Numbered from the stretch's first letter, positions 48,767 through 59,065 are shown. The stretch: DNA of 64,000 bases from Rhizophlyctis rosea (GCA_027596075.1 JADGJC010000032.1:124001-188000); one strand, 5' to 3'. Notes: generated by a model not told the origin, from the letters alone. Made by a program: numbers and translations.

Positions 48767-49475
48767 ATGGCAGAACATACACACGACCCATCCACCACAG
48801 ACCCCTCCTCCCACCGCTTTACCAAATTCTACGTAAAAAATCTCGACGCTTCCACAACAGACGACTCCTTCCGTGTCCTCTTTGAACCCTTCGGAACCAT
48901 TATGGGCCTTTCTTTACTCAAAAACAAAACCGAGGATGACAAGTCCCGCGGGTTCGGTGACCTATGCAGACCACGAGCACGCCAAACGCGCCATTCGCGA
49001 GCTCCACGGCAAGGAAATCAACGGCAAAGAGCTTCACGTCGCGCGTTTTCGGAAGCACGCGGAGCGTGATGAGGAGGCGAGGAGGCAGAAGGCGAAGATT
49101 AGGCAGGAGAGGGAGGATAGAATGAACATGTACCAGGGTGTCAACCTCTACGTCAAGAACTTGGATGATGCTATTGATGATGAGCAATTGCGGGAAGAGT
49201 TTTCCGGTTGTGGGAATGTTACTTCTGCCAAAGTCATGAAGAATAAGAAAACTGTATGTGATTGGGAACGAGCCCGTATCCACCATGGAAATCAAAAAAC
49301 TTCTTCTGATGATTCACAGGGAGCACCAAAAGGCTTTGGTTTCGTCTGCTTCTCTTCTCCTGACGAGGCCACCAAGGCCATCTTTGAGATGAACGGGCGT
49401 GGGATTGGTGGGAGTTGTTGTCCAATTCATGTTGCTCTCGCCAAGCCAAAGGAAAGTAGGGTCACGGAAGGATAG
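48767..49475 (+). pseudogene. PABP RRM3-RRM4-like gene with frameshift
   Basis: ATG 48767 (MAEHTHDPSTTDPSSHRF) runs into an RRM with RNP2 FYVKNL and the first half of RNP1 (DKSRGFG). At about 48955-48960 the frame is lost: compared with the paralogue at 52.9 kb (ttcggttttgtgaac), five bases are missing (ttcggtgacc). The shifted frame continues perfectly: [54 protein letters not shown], a GTATGT intron after KNKKT, then [20 protein letters not shown] and the stop at 49473-49475. The intron position in RRM4 is identical to that of the gene at 52-54 kb. It could be a young pseudogene, an assembly error, or a shortened protein using ATG 48935. Confidence 0.7.
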
Positions 49476-49806
49476 GACCTTGTAAATGTACTTCCTAGCG
49501 TGCATTGGAACAATTGGCTTGCACCGTGATTTCTTTTCGTTGCAGCGGCATTGAACCACCCGATTCATCTGCGAGGACACCCCGCCGACCACTGGTCTCA
49601 CCCTACATGACAGTTCGAAATCTCCACCACAGTGGGGAGTCCGTTGCGGACAAGGTGCACCGAGTGAGAAGCCTCACTGCGTGCACGTCGCCGTTGCGGT
49701 CAGTGCTTGAATTTACTGCCAAGGCGGCGGAGGACGGGAATGAGACTGAGAGCAGCTTCGAAAGAAGTTGCAATGGATGCATCCTGGCCTGTTGCGTCGG
49801 TGAATT

Positions 49807-49907
49807 CATTGACGCCCATTGTTGCCGGGGATGGTTGGGTTGCGGAGCAAGGTTCGTCATTGACGCCCATTGTTGCCGTGATGGTTGGGTTGCGGAGCAA
49901 GGTTCGT
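49807..49907 (+). repeat. Two-copy tandem repeat of about 50 bases
   Basis: Copy 1 (49807-49857) and copy 2 (49858-49907) both run from cattgacgcccattgttgcc to gcggagcaaggttcgt and differ by a short indel/substitution (ggggatgg against gtgatgg). The array is bounded on both sides by gaattcatt, so the unit may be longer than the exact match. Confidence 0.85.
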
Positions 49908-51399
49908 CATGAATTCATTTGCGTCTGACATTGTTTCAATTGTTCAAAACATTTGCCCGAGAGTTTGAGTGAATTGACCAAATAGGCAGAGTGATGACGG
50001 GGTGAATCAGGAAGTTAGAAGACCGATAATAGGTTGGTTTAGAAGACTGTATGTGAAGACATGTATATAAGGCAGTGTAATCAAGACCGAGATAGATGAG
50101 ACCCAAAGTATACATTTGCGAATTGAACAACCCCCATATTGTGACTCCAAATGGTGAAAGTTATTCGACAGCCCCTCATTGAGCAAGATGCAGTCGAACA
50201 TGGACACAAAGTTATCAGCCAATGCCATCCCCGTAACGTTTCTCGACTAAAACATCCTTAATACTATTATTCATAAAAGACACTTGGCATAGGCAATTCA
50301 GTGCCACATTAGAAGATCCCAACTATCTTCATCGTTGCGGCAAGAGTTGTCTCAATGCACGCTAGTGTCCGGTGAGGATGTGGGTTGGGGTGGGATTATA
50401 GCGTATCTATGCTTGGACGAGGATCAGTCAATTGGTTCTGAATCAGGGATGTAAAATGATCTCTGCACATACCTTTCCTTTCTACGAATCCGCAGTTGCG
50501 TGTGTGAGGATGTGGATTACGTGTTGTATATGGAATGTCTAAAACTGCGTGGTGATTAGGAACAGCTCCGTGAGCGATGACGATTTGTTGGATATCTTAC
50601 CTCTTCTTGCGACACAATGTGACGAAAATTACATTGAATTGATGTGATTGTCGAGCATGTCTTCACGGCTGCTGCAGATGAATCAATATCAATCACAATT
50701 GAAACCGATGCAGCTGCTGTATACCTGGTCCAATTTTAACACGTCACGTCACTTCTGAGAGCCCAGTGTCCGCGAAGACCGATGTTGAAATGAACGTGAG
50801 TAACATGGGGATATGCCGAACGCAGAAATGCAACGCGACAGGCAGCGGGCTGTTTTCTTGGAACCTTCAAACCCACACCAAAGCTATCTCCGACCGTCTG
50901 GAACACTGCATTGTCAGGTGACAAAGCCCAGCGAACACCCTTTCACTTGCAGAGGGTCCCAGCACTAAAAAAGTGTGGGTGCGTGCCGCGGATCGGGATG
51001 GGTTGTATATCTTTCCCTCAGCGCCGTTACGTGCCACGTTTACCTTGGGGGTTGTAGGAACTCGTGATGATAGGATCATTAGAGCTCAACCGACAGAGGC
51101 CGCCAACTTGTTAGCGTACTTGTGCCTTGATTTGCGCTACTGGGAACTCTGTGGGGACCAGACCACATCGCTCAACCAGCTGCCATCGGAAAAGCAAGAA
51201 AATATTTCGTCAGTTGGCATGTTCGTTATGGCAGATAGGGCAAGTAATTCAGTAACACATACGTTTGAAATTCACCCAACGTCGAGTCCGAAATAAAACG
51301 AGACAACCGAGCCAGCAAGAGAATTTGGTAGCCTAGGTGAATATTAGCACGTGTTCGCAACAATACGCACTGCGGAAGTACCCACCGTCAGTGCCCTGG

Positions 51400-51651
51400 C
51401 AATCAACAAGCTGGCAAAGTAGTATGCGGGAGGTGGGAACGGAGAAATGGTGTAGAGTGGGAAGCGGAAGCGGAGAAGAGAACGAGGAAAACTGCCAGCA
51501 AAGGAGAGGTAAGTGGATGTCAAGCGAGAGGATCAATTGCGCAAACGAAGATAAAACGTACTACGGAGGAATGGTGCAGAGCCGAGAGTGGAAGGGAAGA
51601 CCAGGAGAACGTGGAGGGCTGCCAAGAAATCAAACGAAAGTGAGTGTCAAG
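51400..51651 (+). repeat. Diverged tandem duplication, unit about 120 bases
   Basis: Shared landmarks recur in the same order: aatggtg.agag at 51446 and 51570, gga.ga...aacg.gg, ctgcca.ca/gctgccaag, and gtcaag at 51529 and 51646. Translations of the minus strand also align over the two units (SLDIHLPLLCWQ against KLDTHFRLISWQ). The copies differ at many sites, so the duplication is old. Confidence 0.55.
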
Positions 51652-52121
51652 TTTGAGTATAAGTTGACGGTGGTGAATATAGCACATACCCTGCGCCCAC
51701 GAGAAACTTGCGGGAACACGCACAAGAGGCTGTCAATAGCGTCTGGAATGTCTTTTGGAAATTGAAGAAGAAAATGTTGAACCGCAGGCCCTGTTCAGAG
51801 CGAACTCCGCTTTTTCGCGTCGATCTATTGAGCTATTGAGCGACGGCTGACCAATTTGTTGTATTCCTTATCAATGAGTCATCACTCAACACACGTGATC
51901 CCGCAGCAGGTCTGGAACTGTGCGGCAGACCCTAAAGACCCTCGAGTGGATACACAAAACCCGCTTCCACTCCTTCCCACCCTCCCGCAATCTTGATCAA
52001 CAAAAAGTCGTGTTGTTCCTTCCCACAGCAACATTGGCTTGTAACTGCGTACTAGTACTGTCCGCTCTATTGGCCGTAAATTGTCTCGAGCATTCGAAGT
52101 GGAGTCATCGCGGACACCAAC

Positions 52122-54370
52122 ATGGACCCAGACTGTATACCGGCTCCTTTGCATCAATATCAGAAGACGACTGGTAAGAAAAAGTAGACTGCTGGGAGGT
52201 GAATGATTCAATCAACTTTGCTCATTGGCTCAACAGGATCATCGCCTGAGCATTCATCCGCTGCAGTCACACCCACTTTGCACTACACCACACAAGCGTC
52301 CGCCTTGTCTCAGGAAGTAGGACCTCAATTGGATGTGAACGCGCCTGAGTTTGTACCATCAACGCCGGACGGAAGTGATTACAAAGACGACGCACCAAAC
52401 GAGCCGTCCCTCCGCAAGTCTGGCCATAGCAACATCTTCATCAAGAACTTGGACCCCGCCATTGACAACAAGGCTCTTCACGACACCTTTTCTGCTTTCG
52501 GTAACATCGTGTCCTGCAAGGTCGCCACCGAGAATGACATCTCGAAGGGCTATGGGTTCGTCCGCTATGAGACTGCTGAGGCTGCTGAGGAGGCTATCAA
52601 GCACGTCAATGGAGTGTTGTTGAACGACCGTAAAGTGTGAGTTGTATTTTATGGAATTCGTGGAAGTGCTACATGCATGATATCACGGTGGGAAAGCATC
52701 ATTGACGGCCTTAACCATCAACATCTACGTCGGTCTCCACTTCCCCACGCATGGACGTTCGATACCCACTACCCTTTCCGTGAAAAATCTTGTCGAGTCC
52801 ATGACCGACGACGGCCTCCGCGCCCTTTTCGAGCCCTACGGCGAGGTCACTTCGGCCGTTGTCAGCAAGGACGAGGACGGCAAGTCCCGCGGATTCGGTT
52901 TTGTGAACTATGCCGACCACGAAGCTGCCACCAAGGCTGTCGATGAGCTCCACGGCAAGGACATGAGCGGGAAGGCGCTTTACGTTGCTCGTAATCGCTC
53001 GAAGATTGAGCGTGAGGAGGAGTTGAGGAGGCAGTATGAGAAGATCAGGGAGGAGAAGTTGAACAAGGACCATGGTGTCAACCTCTACGTCAAGAACCTG
53101 GATGATGCTATTGATGACGAGAAGTTGAGGCAAGAGTTCTCCGTTCACGGTACTATCACCTCCGCGAAGGTCATGAAGGATGAGAAGACTGTATGTATAT
53201 GTGGGAAAAGTTTGCGTGTGGTATGGAAACAAAGGCTGACATATTCGTTTCACAGGAAACCTCCAAGGGCTTCGGCTTCGTCTGCTTCTCTTCTCCTGAG
53301 GAAGCCACCAACGCCGTCACCGAGATGAACGGTCGCATGCTCGGTAGCAAGAACATCAGTGTCGCCCTCGCTAAATCCAATGTGGTGGATTCCAGTGGTG
53401 AACAGTCAAGGTCTGGATCTGGAAAAGGGAAGCTTCCGTGAGTATATCCCGCAGCATGCGTTCTGCTATTCGACATGCATTGTGATTCTTCCGGTGCAAC
53501 CTCATTGACATGTGATTTATTTGTTTGCTTTCATGCAGCGAAATCAACGCGTCGGTTGCAAAAGATCAGGAAAAACAAGATGCTATCGTCAGTCTCGAAC
53601 TCACTGTTGACATTGCTGCAAACGATGACAACTCTGTCTGCACCCTCAGCACCGAAACGATGGAGCAATTGAAGTTATTTAACGGGTAAGTCCATAAAGT
53701 TGTGGTGGCTGCGCTGTTCTGTGATGTGATTTTGTATATGAAATCGGAATGTTTGAAATCTGAATCGCGGATCAAGAAGAGATGACGAACGCTTTCTCAC
53801 ACGTCTTTTCCGCAGCCAATTTGTCACAGTGAGGACGACTGAGGGGCGCGAGTCGATCTTGATTGTTCTGTCTGAGTCTGAACTTCCGGCTGGAGAGGAG
53901 TTTCCGCCTGGTTGCATCCGGATCAACAGGGTCGCCTGCTCGAACCTAAGCATCGGAGCGGGGGATGTCGTCTCCGTCCACGCATGTACCGACATCAAGT
54001 ACGGCAAACGCATCCACGTTCTTCCCATCGACGACGCCGTCAAAGGCCGCGCCGAAAACCTCTTCGACATCTACTTGAACCCGTACTTTTCGGCGATTTA
54101 CAGGCCGGTGAAGAGGGGGGATCTGTTCATCGTGCGGGGTCCTTTGAGGGCGGTGCAGTTCAAGGTGGTGGAGTGTGATCCGGCACCGTATTGTATTGTA
54201 AGTTGTTTGTGTCACTTGCGGGATTTGTTGCTTCAGCTTTGATGTGGTAGAATGCTAATGTTGCGACATAATAGGTGACGCAGAATACTATCATTTATTG
54301 TGAGGTCGATGCGCTTTTGGATCCTACGCTACATCTTTACGCCGACGGTCTCACCGATCGACTCGCCTAA
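52122..54370 (+). CDS. PAM2-like + PABP RRM2-3-4 + Cdc48/p97 N-domain chimera
   Basis: ATG 52122 ([18 protein letters not shown]) is spliced to [16 protein letters not shown]2-like [11 protein letters not shown] (52326-52364) follows. RRM2: [31 protein letters not shown]3: [42 protein letters not shown]4: [20 protein letters not shown], intron after [27 protein letters not shown]1 and the MLLE domain are missing. After GKGKLP a phase-2 intron (acceptor 53538) leads to the Cdc48 N-domain: [112 protein letters not shown], ending TDRLA and TAA 54368-54370. No D1/D2 ATPase follows. The exon starting at 53539 has no ATG of its own, which supports true fusion. The intron between RRM2 and RRM3 has no AG at the expected site; a canonical choice (donor at 52631, acceptor before 52697) adds about ten residues. 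Confidence 0.8.
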
Positions 54371-54380
54371 TGGTGCTCTG

Positions 54381-55942
54381 ATGAACAATGGTGAGTATGG
54401 GCTTTGATTGGGTTCCCGCCTTGAGCGAAGAATCCGCTGCCAAATTTAACTAACATTGGCGGTGACTCGCGATTGAATTACAGATGGACAAGACAACGAG
54501 ACGTGGACACCAAGCGGTCAACGGGGTCCGCCGAAGACGGAGATTACACCACCCGAGTTTGCGGAATCCCCGCCCATCCCACCGCCAACATCGTCTTCCG
54601 CTTCTTCTCCGTCCACGAAACAACATGGCCAAAAAATCTCGTCGACAGGAGATCCACTCGATGTGCCTACGTCACCGACCAAAACTGAAGAACCACCGAC
54701 ACCGTCTCGTCCCAGCAGAAGGCCATCTAATGTGGCGTCGGCTCCTTCATCTTCATCTACGCCCAAGTCTGCGCCGAAGATTGAGATACCAGACGTCCGT
54801 GTTCCCGGATGTCCACCAATTGAAGTCAAAGTTCGAGATCCGGCCGGGCGACCTGTTCTGGGAAGCGCAAACAATTCCTTCCACTTCAACCTCCCGTACG
54901 GCACGCACCTTCAATTGGTTTCACTGGTCCAACCTACAGCCCTGTACTATTCCGCTCATGCGCTGTACTACATCACTCACGGCAAGAAGGATTGGGCGCT
55001 TGTTGTATACTATGATGGGTTCAAGGGCAAGGCTTCGGAGGAGGCCATCCCCCTGGTGGCATCGGATGGATTGAAGCTCAAATTGTTCACTGGGGAAGAT
55101 GTTGACGACGATGCATACGCATCGGGTCGGTCTAAACCGCTTTGCAGTTGGGATCCTAACGAAGCTGAGGCTCACACAGTGGTGCGCGCAAGTCTGGACA
55201 ATAAGTTGGCATTTGCGACCCGCAAATGCGTCGTGGTGGAGGATGCAGGGAAGGCCGGGTATCGTTCGTCCTTTGCCGCCCATGTATACGGATCCAAAGT
55301 TGGGGAAGAAGGCTTTCAAGCTTTGTCGTCGGAAAACCAATCCATGAATTCACCAACCGTCTCCTCAATCCTCATCGCTCCCTCCAAATCCGCCGCCCCC
55401 ACAACCCGCAAGTCCGAAGTGTCAGCTGAAAGGGCTGCAGCGGTCTTGAAGAAGTCTTTGGAGGGGGAGAACCCCTTTGAGTCGCTGGAAGGTGCGAACG
55501 GCTTGGGAATGGTGGACGGCAGCGAGAAGAGGAATAGCGGCAGCAGTGAGGATGGCGGACGGACGGTGGAGGGTCCGCCGGGAACGGCTGCACCGAATTG
55601 GAACCACCACCACGTTCCGGTCAAAGTTGGTGGTGAATTCGATCGCCAAGGCGGTGGAGGATGTGAGTGGGGCGGGGAGTAGCTCGAATGGTGCTGGGTC
55701 TGAAAGGTCTCCTACTGGGCCATTGAATGCGATTGGTGGGTTTCCGGCGCAAGGGGAATCGGCGACTGCGATTGGTGGAATTGTTGGAGTGGGTGACGTT
55801 GGTGCTTTTGTGGATGAGGTATGTTCCCACTTGGTTGCATTTGAAAAGCTTTTGTGATTGATCAGATTATTGGCAGGAGGCTCTTCCGGGCGTCCCAACG
55901 TGGAATACGGAAACCGGCGAGTTGGAGAGCTTTGCGCCGTGA
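54381..55942 (+). CDS. Protein of unknown fold, closely downstream of the chimera
   Basis: The only reasonable in-frame start is ATG 54381, giving MNN and then an intron, or else the coding region continues from the previous gene. Exon 2 reads DGQDNETWTPSGQRGPPKTE, a Pro/Ser-rich linker, PKIEIPDVRVPGCPPIEVKV, then a compact domain: NNSFHFNLPYGTHLQLVSLV, ALYYSAHALYYITHGKKDWA, LVVYYDGFKGKASEE, LKLKLFTGEDVDDDAY, LDNKLAFATRKCVVVEDAG. A Ser/Gly-rich tail continues (IAKAVEDVSGAGSS, GVGDVGAFVDE), and after an intron (55819-55876) it ends EALPGVPTWNTETGELESFA, P and TGA. One intron near 55.56-55.62 kb is inferred from a frame change. Family not recognised. Its start lies 10 bases after the chimera stop. 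Confidence 0.6.
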
Positions 55943-56176
55943 TCGTATTGTTTGTCTGACGGTTTGGCTCATGGTGTGTCGGGGAAAGTAAGACTGTAGA
56001 TAGCAATGCATAGGACTAGCAAAGACCTGCACAATACATACAAATGATTGCACTGGAATAATTGCTGTTCATCATGATGGCGCTATGTGATGTGTATGAG
56101 AAGAGTTGAGACATGGGACTTCAGTTCGTGGTGGTGTGGGGAATTCGTCTTTCAGAGACCTCGTTCTTGATGGAGA

Positions 56177-56273
56177 GACTTTTGCCCCAAATGAAAACCA
56201 TGTATTGCGATAGAGGAAGTGTACCTCCATGCTTTCCATCATTCAATTTTCATGGGGCAACCGGACCACACTA
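56177..56273 (+). repeat. 97-base repeat, copy 1
   Basis: Begins gacttttgccccaaatg and ends ggggcaaccggaccacacta. TTGCCCC (56182-56188) and GGGGCAA (56254-56260) are perfect inverted partners that could close a stem around the variable middle. Confidence 0.8.
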
Positions 56274-56545
56274 CGTGTCTCCTTCAACGAAAGTGTTGGT
56301 TAATTCTTTCGTCTTAATAGTGATCCATCAGTCGATGGATCAGTACGTGCATCATGTTCGCCATCATTCTTCTTGCTGTAAGGAAAATGGACCTCCAAAA
56401 TCAACAGCAAGTCGTATAGGAAGGGATTGAGTTTGGAAAATTTATGGCCGAAACTCAATCAATAAATGGAGAAAAAAAAAAGAAGAAGAAATATGGAAGG
56501 GGCGAAATGTTCCCAAATCGTACAACAACGAGTGCATGGTGGGCA

Positions 56546-56642
56546 GACTTTTGCCCCACATAAGACTTTCAGTTTCCGATAGGGGATATGTGAATCTATG
56601 TATTGAGTGTGTAAGCATTTGCTGGGTAACCGGACCGCATTA
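56546..56642 (+). repeat. 97-base repeat, copy 2
   Basis: Begins gacttttgccccacat and ends gggtaaccggaccgcatta. The middle shares cgatagggga with the gcgatagagga of copy 1 at the same offset. Confidence 0.78.
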
Positions 56643-57115
56643 AGTGCGCTGTGCGATTCAAGAACGGTGTAGGAGTTGAGGGTAATGGAGTGCTTATCAA
56701 ACATCAGGCGATGGATCAGTGATTGGATGGGGGCCACAAATGGGACACCGCGTGTCTCGTCATGTCAGCGGAAGGACTGGATTCAACAGAAGGAACAGTT
56801 CAACACTCAAGTCACCCACCCCACACAGACCAAACATCAAACACCCACTTCCTCTCCCCTCACCAATACCGGTACGACGCTTTTGAAGCCACTTGCACCA
56901 ACACCTTTATACCCCATCACTACTCGCACTCGCTAGTGTATACTGAGGAACGCATAGGTTCCCACTTTTGCATTGTACTGGGTTGCATAACACTCCACCG
57001 GCCAACCTCCTCACCTCTCAATCGTGTTCTCTTACCGCCCGCCTCGTATCTATCACCCGTGTTAAAACACTCAACACAAACCAAGACTTTACTTCTTTAC
57101 GACCAACTTGCAGAT

Positions 57116-58143
57116 ATGAGTTTCTTCGGGCTCAAGGGGGTGAGTAAAGGTCCACAAAGTGGAGGCGGTGCGGGTGGGGTTGGGAATGCGTGGAGAGGGT
57201 TCGGCGCGTAGGGGTGAGAGAGGACAATTCAGGGGTTTGGCATACCGAATCACTGTCGTTCTCCACTTATGGAAGCCTGCAGAAGACTTGGGCTCCGTGC
57301 CAGAAAGTGAGAACCAATAGCATAATCACTTTCTGGACGAATTCATGGTCGACAAGGTTGAGTTCAATTGCTTGTATGCTTGCTGACAATATACCCCATC
57401 CACAGCACAAAACCTTCAAACCAAAACGCAACATCCCCGAAGGCACCTCCCAATACGCCCTCAAAAAATATGCCGAATCAACCCTCGGCAGCGGAAACCT
57501 CCGTCTAGCCGTCCAACTCCCCGAAGGCGAAGACCTAAATGAATGGCTCGCCGTCAACACCGTCGACTTCTTCAACCAAATCAACATGCTCTACGGCACC
57601 ATCACCGAATTCTGCACCCCGCAAGAATGCCCCGTCATGTCCGCCGGCCCAAAATACGAATACCACTGGTGCGACGGCGTCCAATTCAAAAAACCCGTCA
57701 AGGTCTCCGCACCCGAATACGTCGACTACCTCATGACATGGGTCCAATCCCAACTAGACGACGAAGCCCTCTTCCCTTCCAAAATCGGCGTCCCCTTCCC
57801 CAAATCTTTCCCCTCGGTCGTCAAAACAATCTTCAAGCGGCTCTTCCGCGTGTACGCTCACATCTACCACGCGCACTTTCCGCGCATTGTGAGTTTGGGA
57901 GAGGAGGCGCACTTGAACACGAGTTTTAAGCATTTTGTGTTTTTTGTGATGGAGTTTGGGTTGATTGAGAAGAAGGAGCTTGTGCCGTTGGAGGAGTTGA
58001 TTAGGACTTTGACGAATGAGGCAAGGAATGCGAATGGGGGTGTGGGTGGTGGCCCGGGGGATGTGGGGAGGGCTGTGGCGGCTAGTCAGGCTGCGGCGGC
58101 GGTTGGGGCCGGTGCTAGTGCGGGGAGTGGGTTGGCGCAGTGA
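57116..58143 (+). CDS. MOB1: Mob1 kinase coactivator
   Basis: Mob1 binds and activates NDR/LATS-type kinases (Dbf2 in yeast) in mitotic exit, cytokinesis and Hippo-like signalling. Exon 1 is only MSFFGLKG (57116-57139) and joins, in phase across an intron of about 260 bases, to HKTFKPKRNIPEGTSQYALK. The Mob fold is complete: LRLAVQLPEGEDLNEWLAVN, TVDFFNQINMLYGTITEFC, the zinc ligands in CTPQECPVMSAG and YAHIYHAHF, YEYHWCDGVQFKKPVKVSAP, YVDYLMTWVQSQLDDEALFP, LNTSFKHFVFFVMEFGLIEK. An Ala/Gly-rich tail of about 50 residues extends past the usual end and coincides with the G-rich half of the exon. It is flanked on both sides by clusters of the 97-base repeat. Confidence 0.97.
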
Positions 58144-58636
58144 GGGGTGGGAGTGTGTTTCAAGTGCCCAGTTGGGAGTGATCATTTGCGGTGAGAAGTA
58201 TTGGAAGAGGCAGATACCCGGGAGTATTTTGTTCTGGCATAATGTTTTCCATTTGGTGGGGTGGTTGTTTGACTTTAGACTTGAGTACGTAAGTTAATCA
58301 AAATGCGTGAGCGAGGGTGGTATCGGTTTGAGGTGGAGGGGTCGTTTTTGCACATGTAATGTAATCAAACATGCATCATTTTGCTTCATCAATTCTGCTC
58401 AATGGTTTTCGGCGACTGCGAACTTGAATCACTTGAGAGGGCAAAGAATTTGGAGGTTTGCAGTCAGCAACTGAATTGTATTCGGAGTTTTCTTCGTCGT
58501 AAGTGTATTCTTATTGCACAACGCCAGCCATCCTTACACCACACATTGGGGTTTCGAAATACATGGAGAATGTTCTAGACCTTCTACACTGGCCTGTACG
58601 AACGCAAACCCCATCTATAGCGCGACGTCTGAAACA

Positions 58637-58733
58637 AACTTTTGCCCCAAATGAAAACACCATATTCTGACAGCGCACTCGGAACTCCATAGATCTATCA
58701 TTTCAAAATGTTTCGGGAAACCGGACCACACTA
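58637..58733 (+). repeat. 97-base repeat, copy 3
   Basis: Begins aacttttgccccaaatgaaa, ends gggaaaccggaccacacta. Same length as copies 1 and 2. Confidence 0.8.
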
Positions 58734-58834
58734 GGTGCATGGCAGCCATGAACATCAGTTTGTTTACTCATACATGCCAAGGCCCTTACTCGAAAATCAG
58801 AAGACTTTTTCAAATGCAGACGTGACCCTTCAAA

Positions 58835-58931
58835 GACTTTTGCCCCCGGCAAGTCGTAAGGTGACCGGCAAAGCACACAAACCTTTATATTTCTGCTGAT
58901 CTGGTTTTATTGAGGGAACCGGACCACAAAA
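58835..58931 (+). repeat. 97-base repeat, copy 4
   Basis: Begins gacttttgcccccggcaag, ends gagggaaccggaccacaaaa. The middle is diverged; length is kept. Confidence 0.75.
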
Positions 58932-59065
58932 TAGTATAGACCGAATGCGTTCAAGAAGCCTCAACTTGAAGGTGCAGGGCATCGATTTGTTTACTTCAAA
59001 ATTCCAGACCAATACTGATCAATGAGGGTACCTCAAACGCAGAATACCCATTCACATCTGGGAAG

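Larger units (their letters stand above)
49476..52121. other. Long intergenic region with local duplications
   Basis: No gene recognised between the second and third PABP-like genes. It holds a 50-base tandem duplication (49807-49907) and a diverged tandem duplication (about 51400-51651). ORFs at 49505-49912, 50973-51296 and 51337-51765 follow these repeats or lack family resemblance. The end contains the promoter of the PABP-Cdc48N chimera. Confidence 0.45.
55943..57115. other. Intergenic with two 97-base repeat copies
   Basis: Upstream region of MOB1. It contains copies 1 and 2 of the 97-base repeat and, after each, a shared catcag.cgatggatcagt segment (near 56327 and 56702), so the repeated unit is longer than 97 bases here. 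A poly-A/purine tract lies at 56467-56490. No coding exon seen. Confidence 0.5.

Noticed and set aside
49505..49912. + strand ORF of 135 codons
   Set aside because: Its end is simply the 50-base tandem repeat read in frame.
50973..51765. Two + strand ORFs (107 and 142 codons)
   Set aside because: The second follows a diverged tandem repeat, the first has no family or exon context.
46601..54370. A complete canonical PABP gene
   Set aside because: No RRM1 and no C-terminal MLLE domain could be found in any of the three genes.
52122..54370. A true Cdc48 gene
   Set aside because: Only the N-domain is present; no Walker A/B motifs of D1 or D2 follow before or after the stop.
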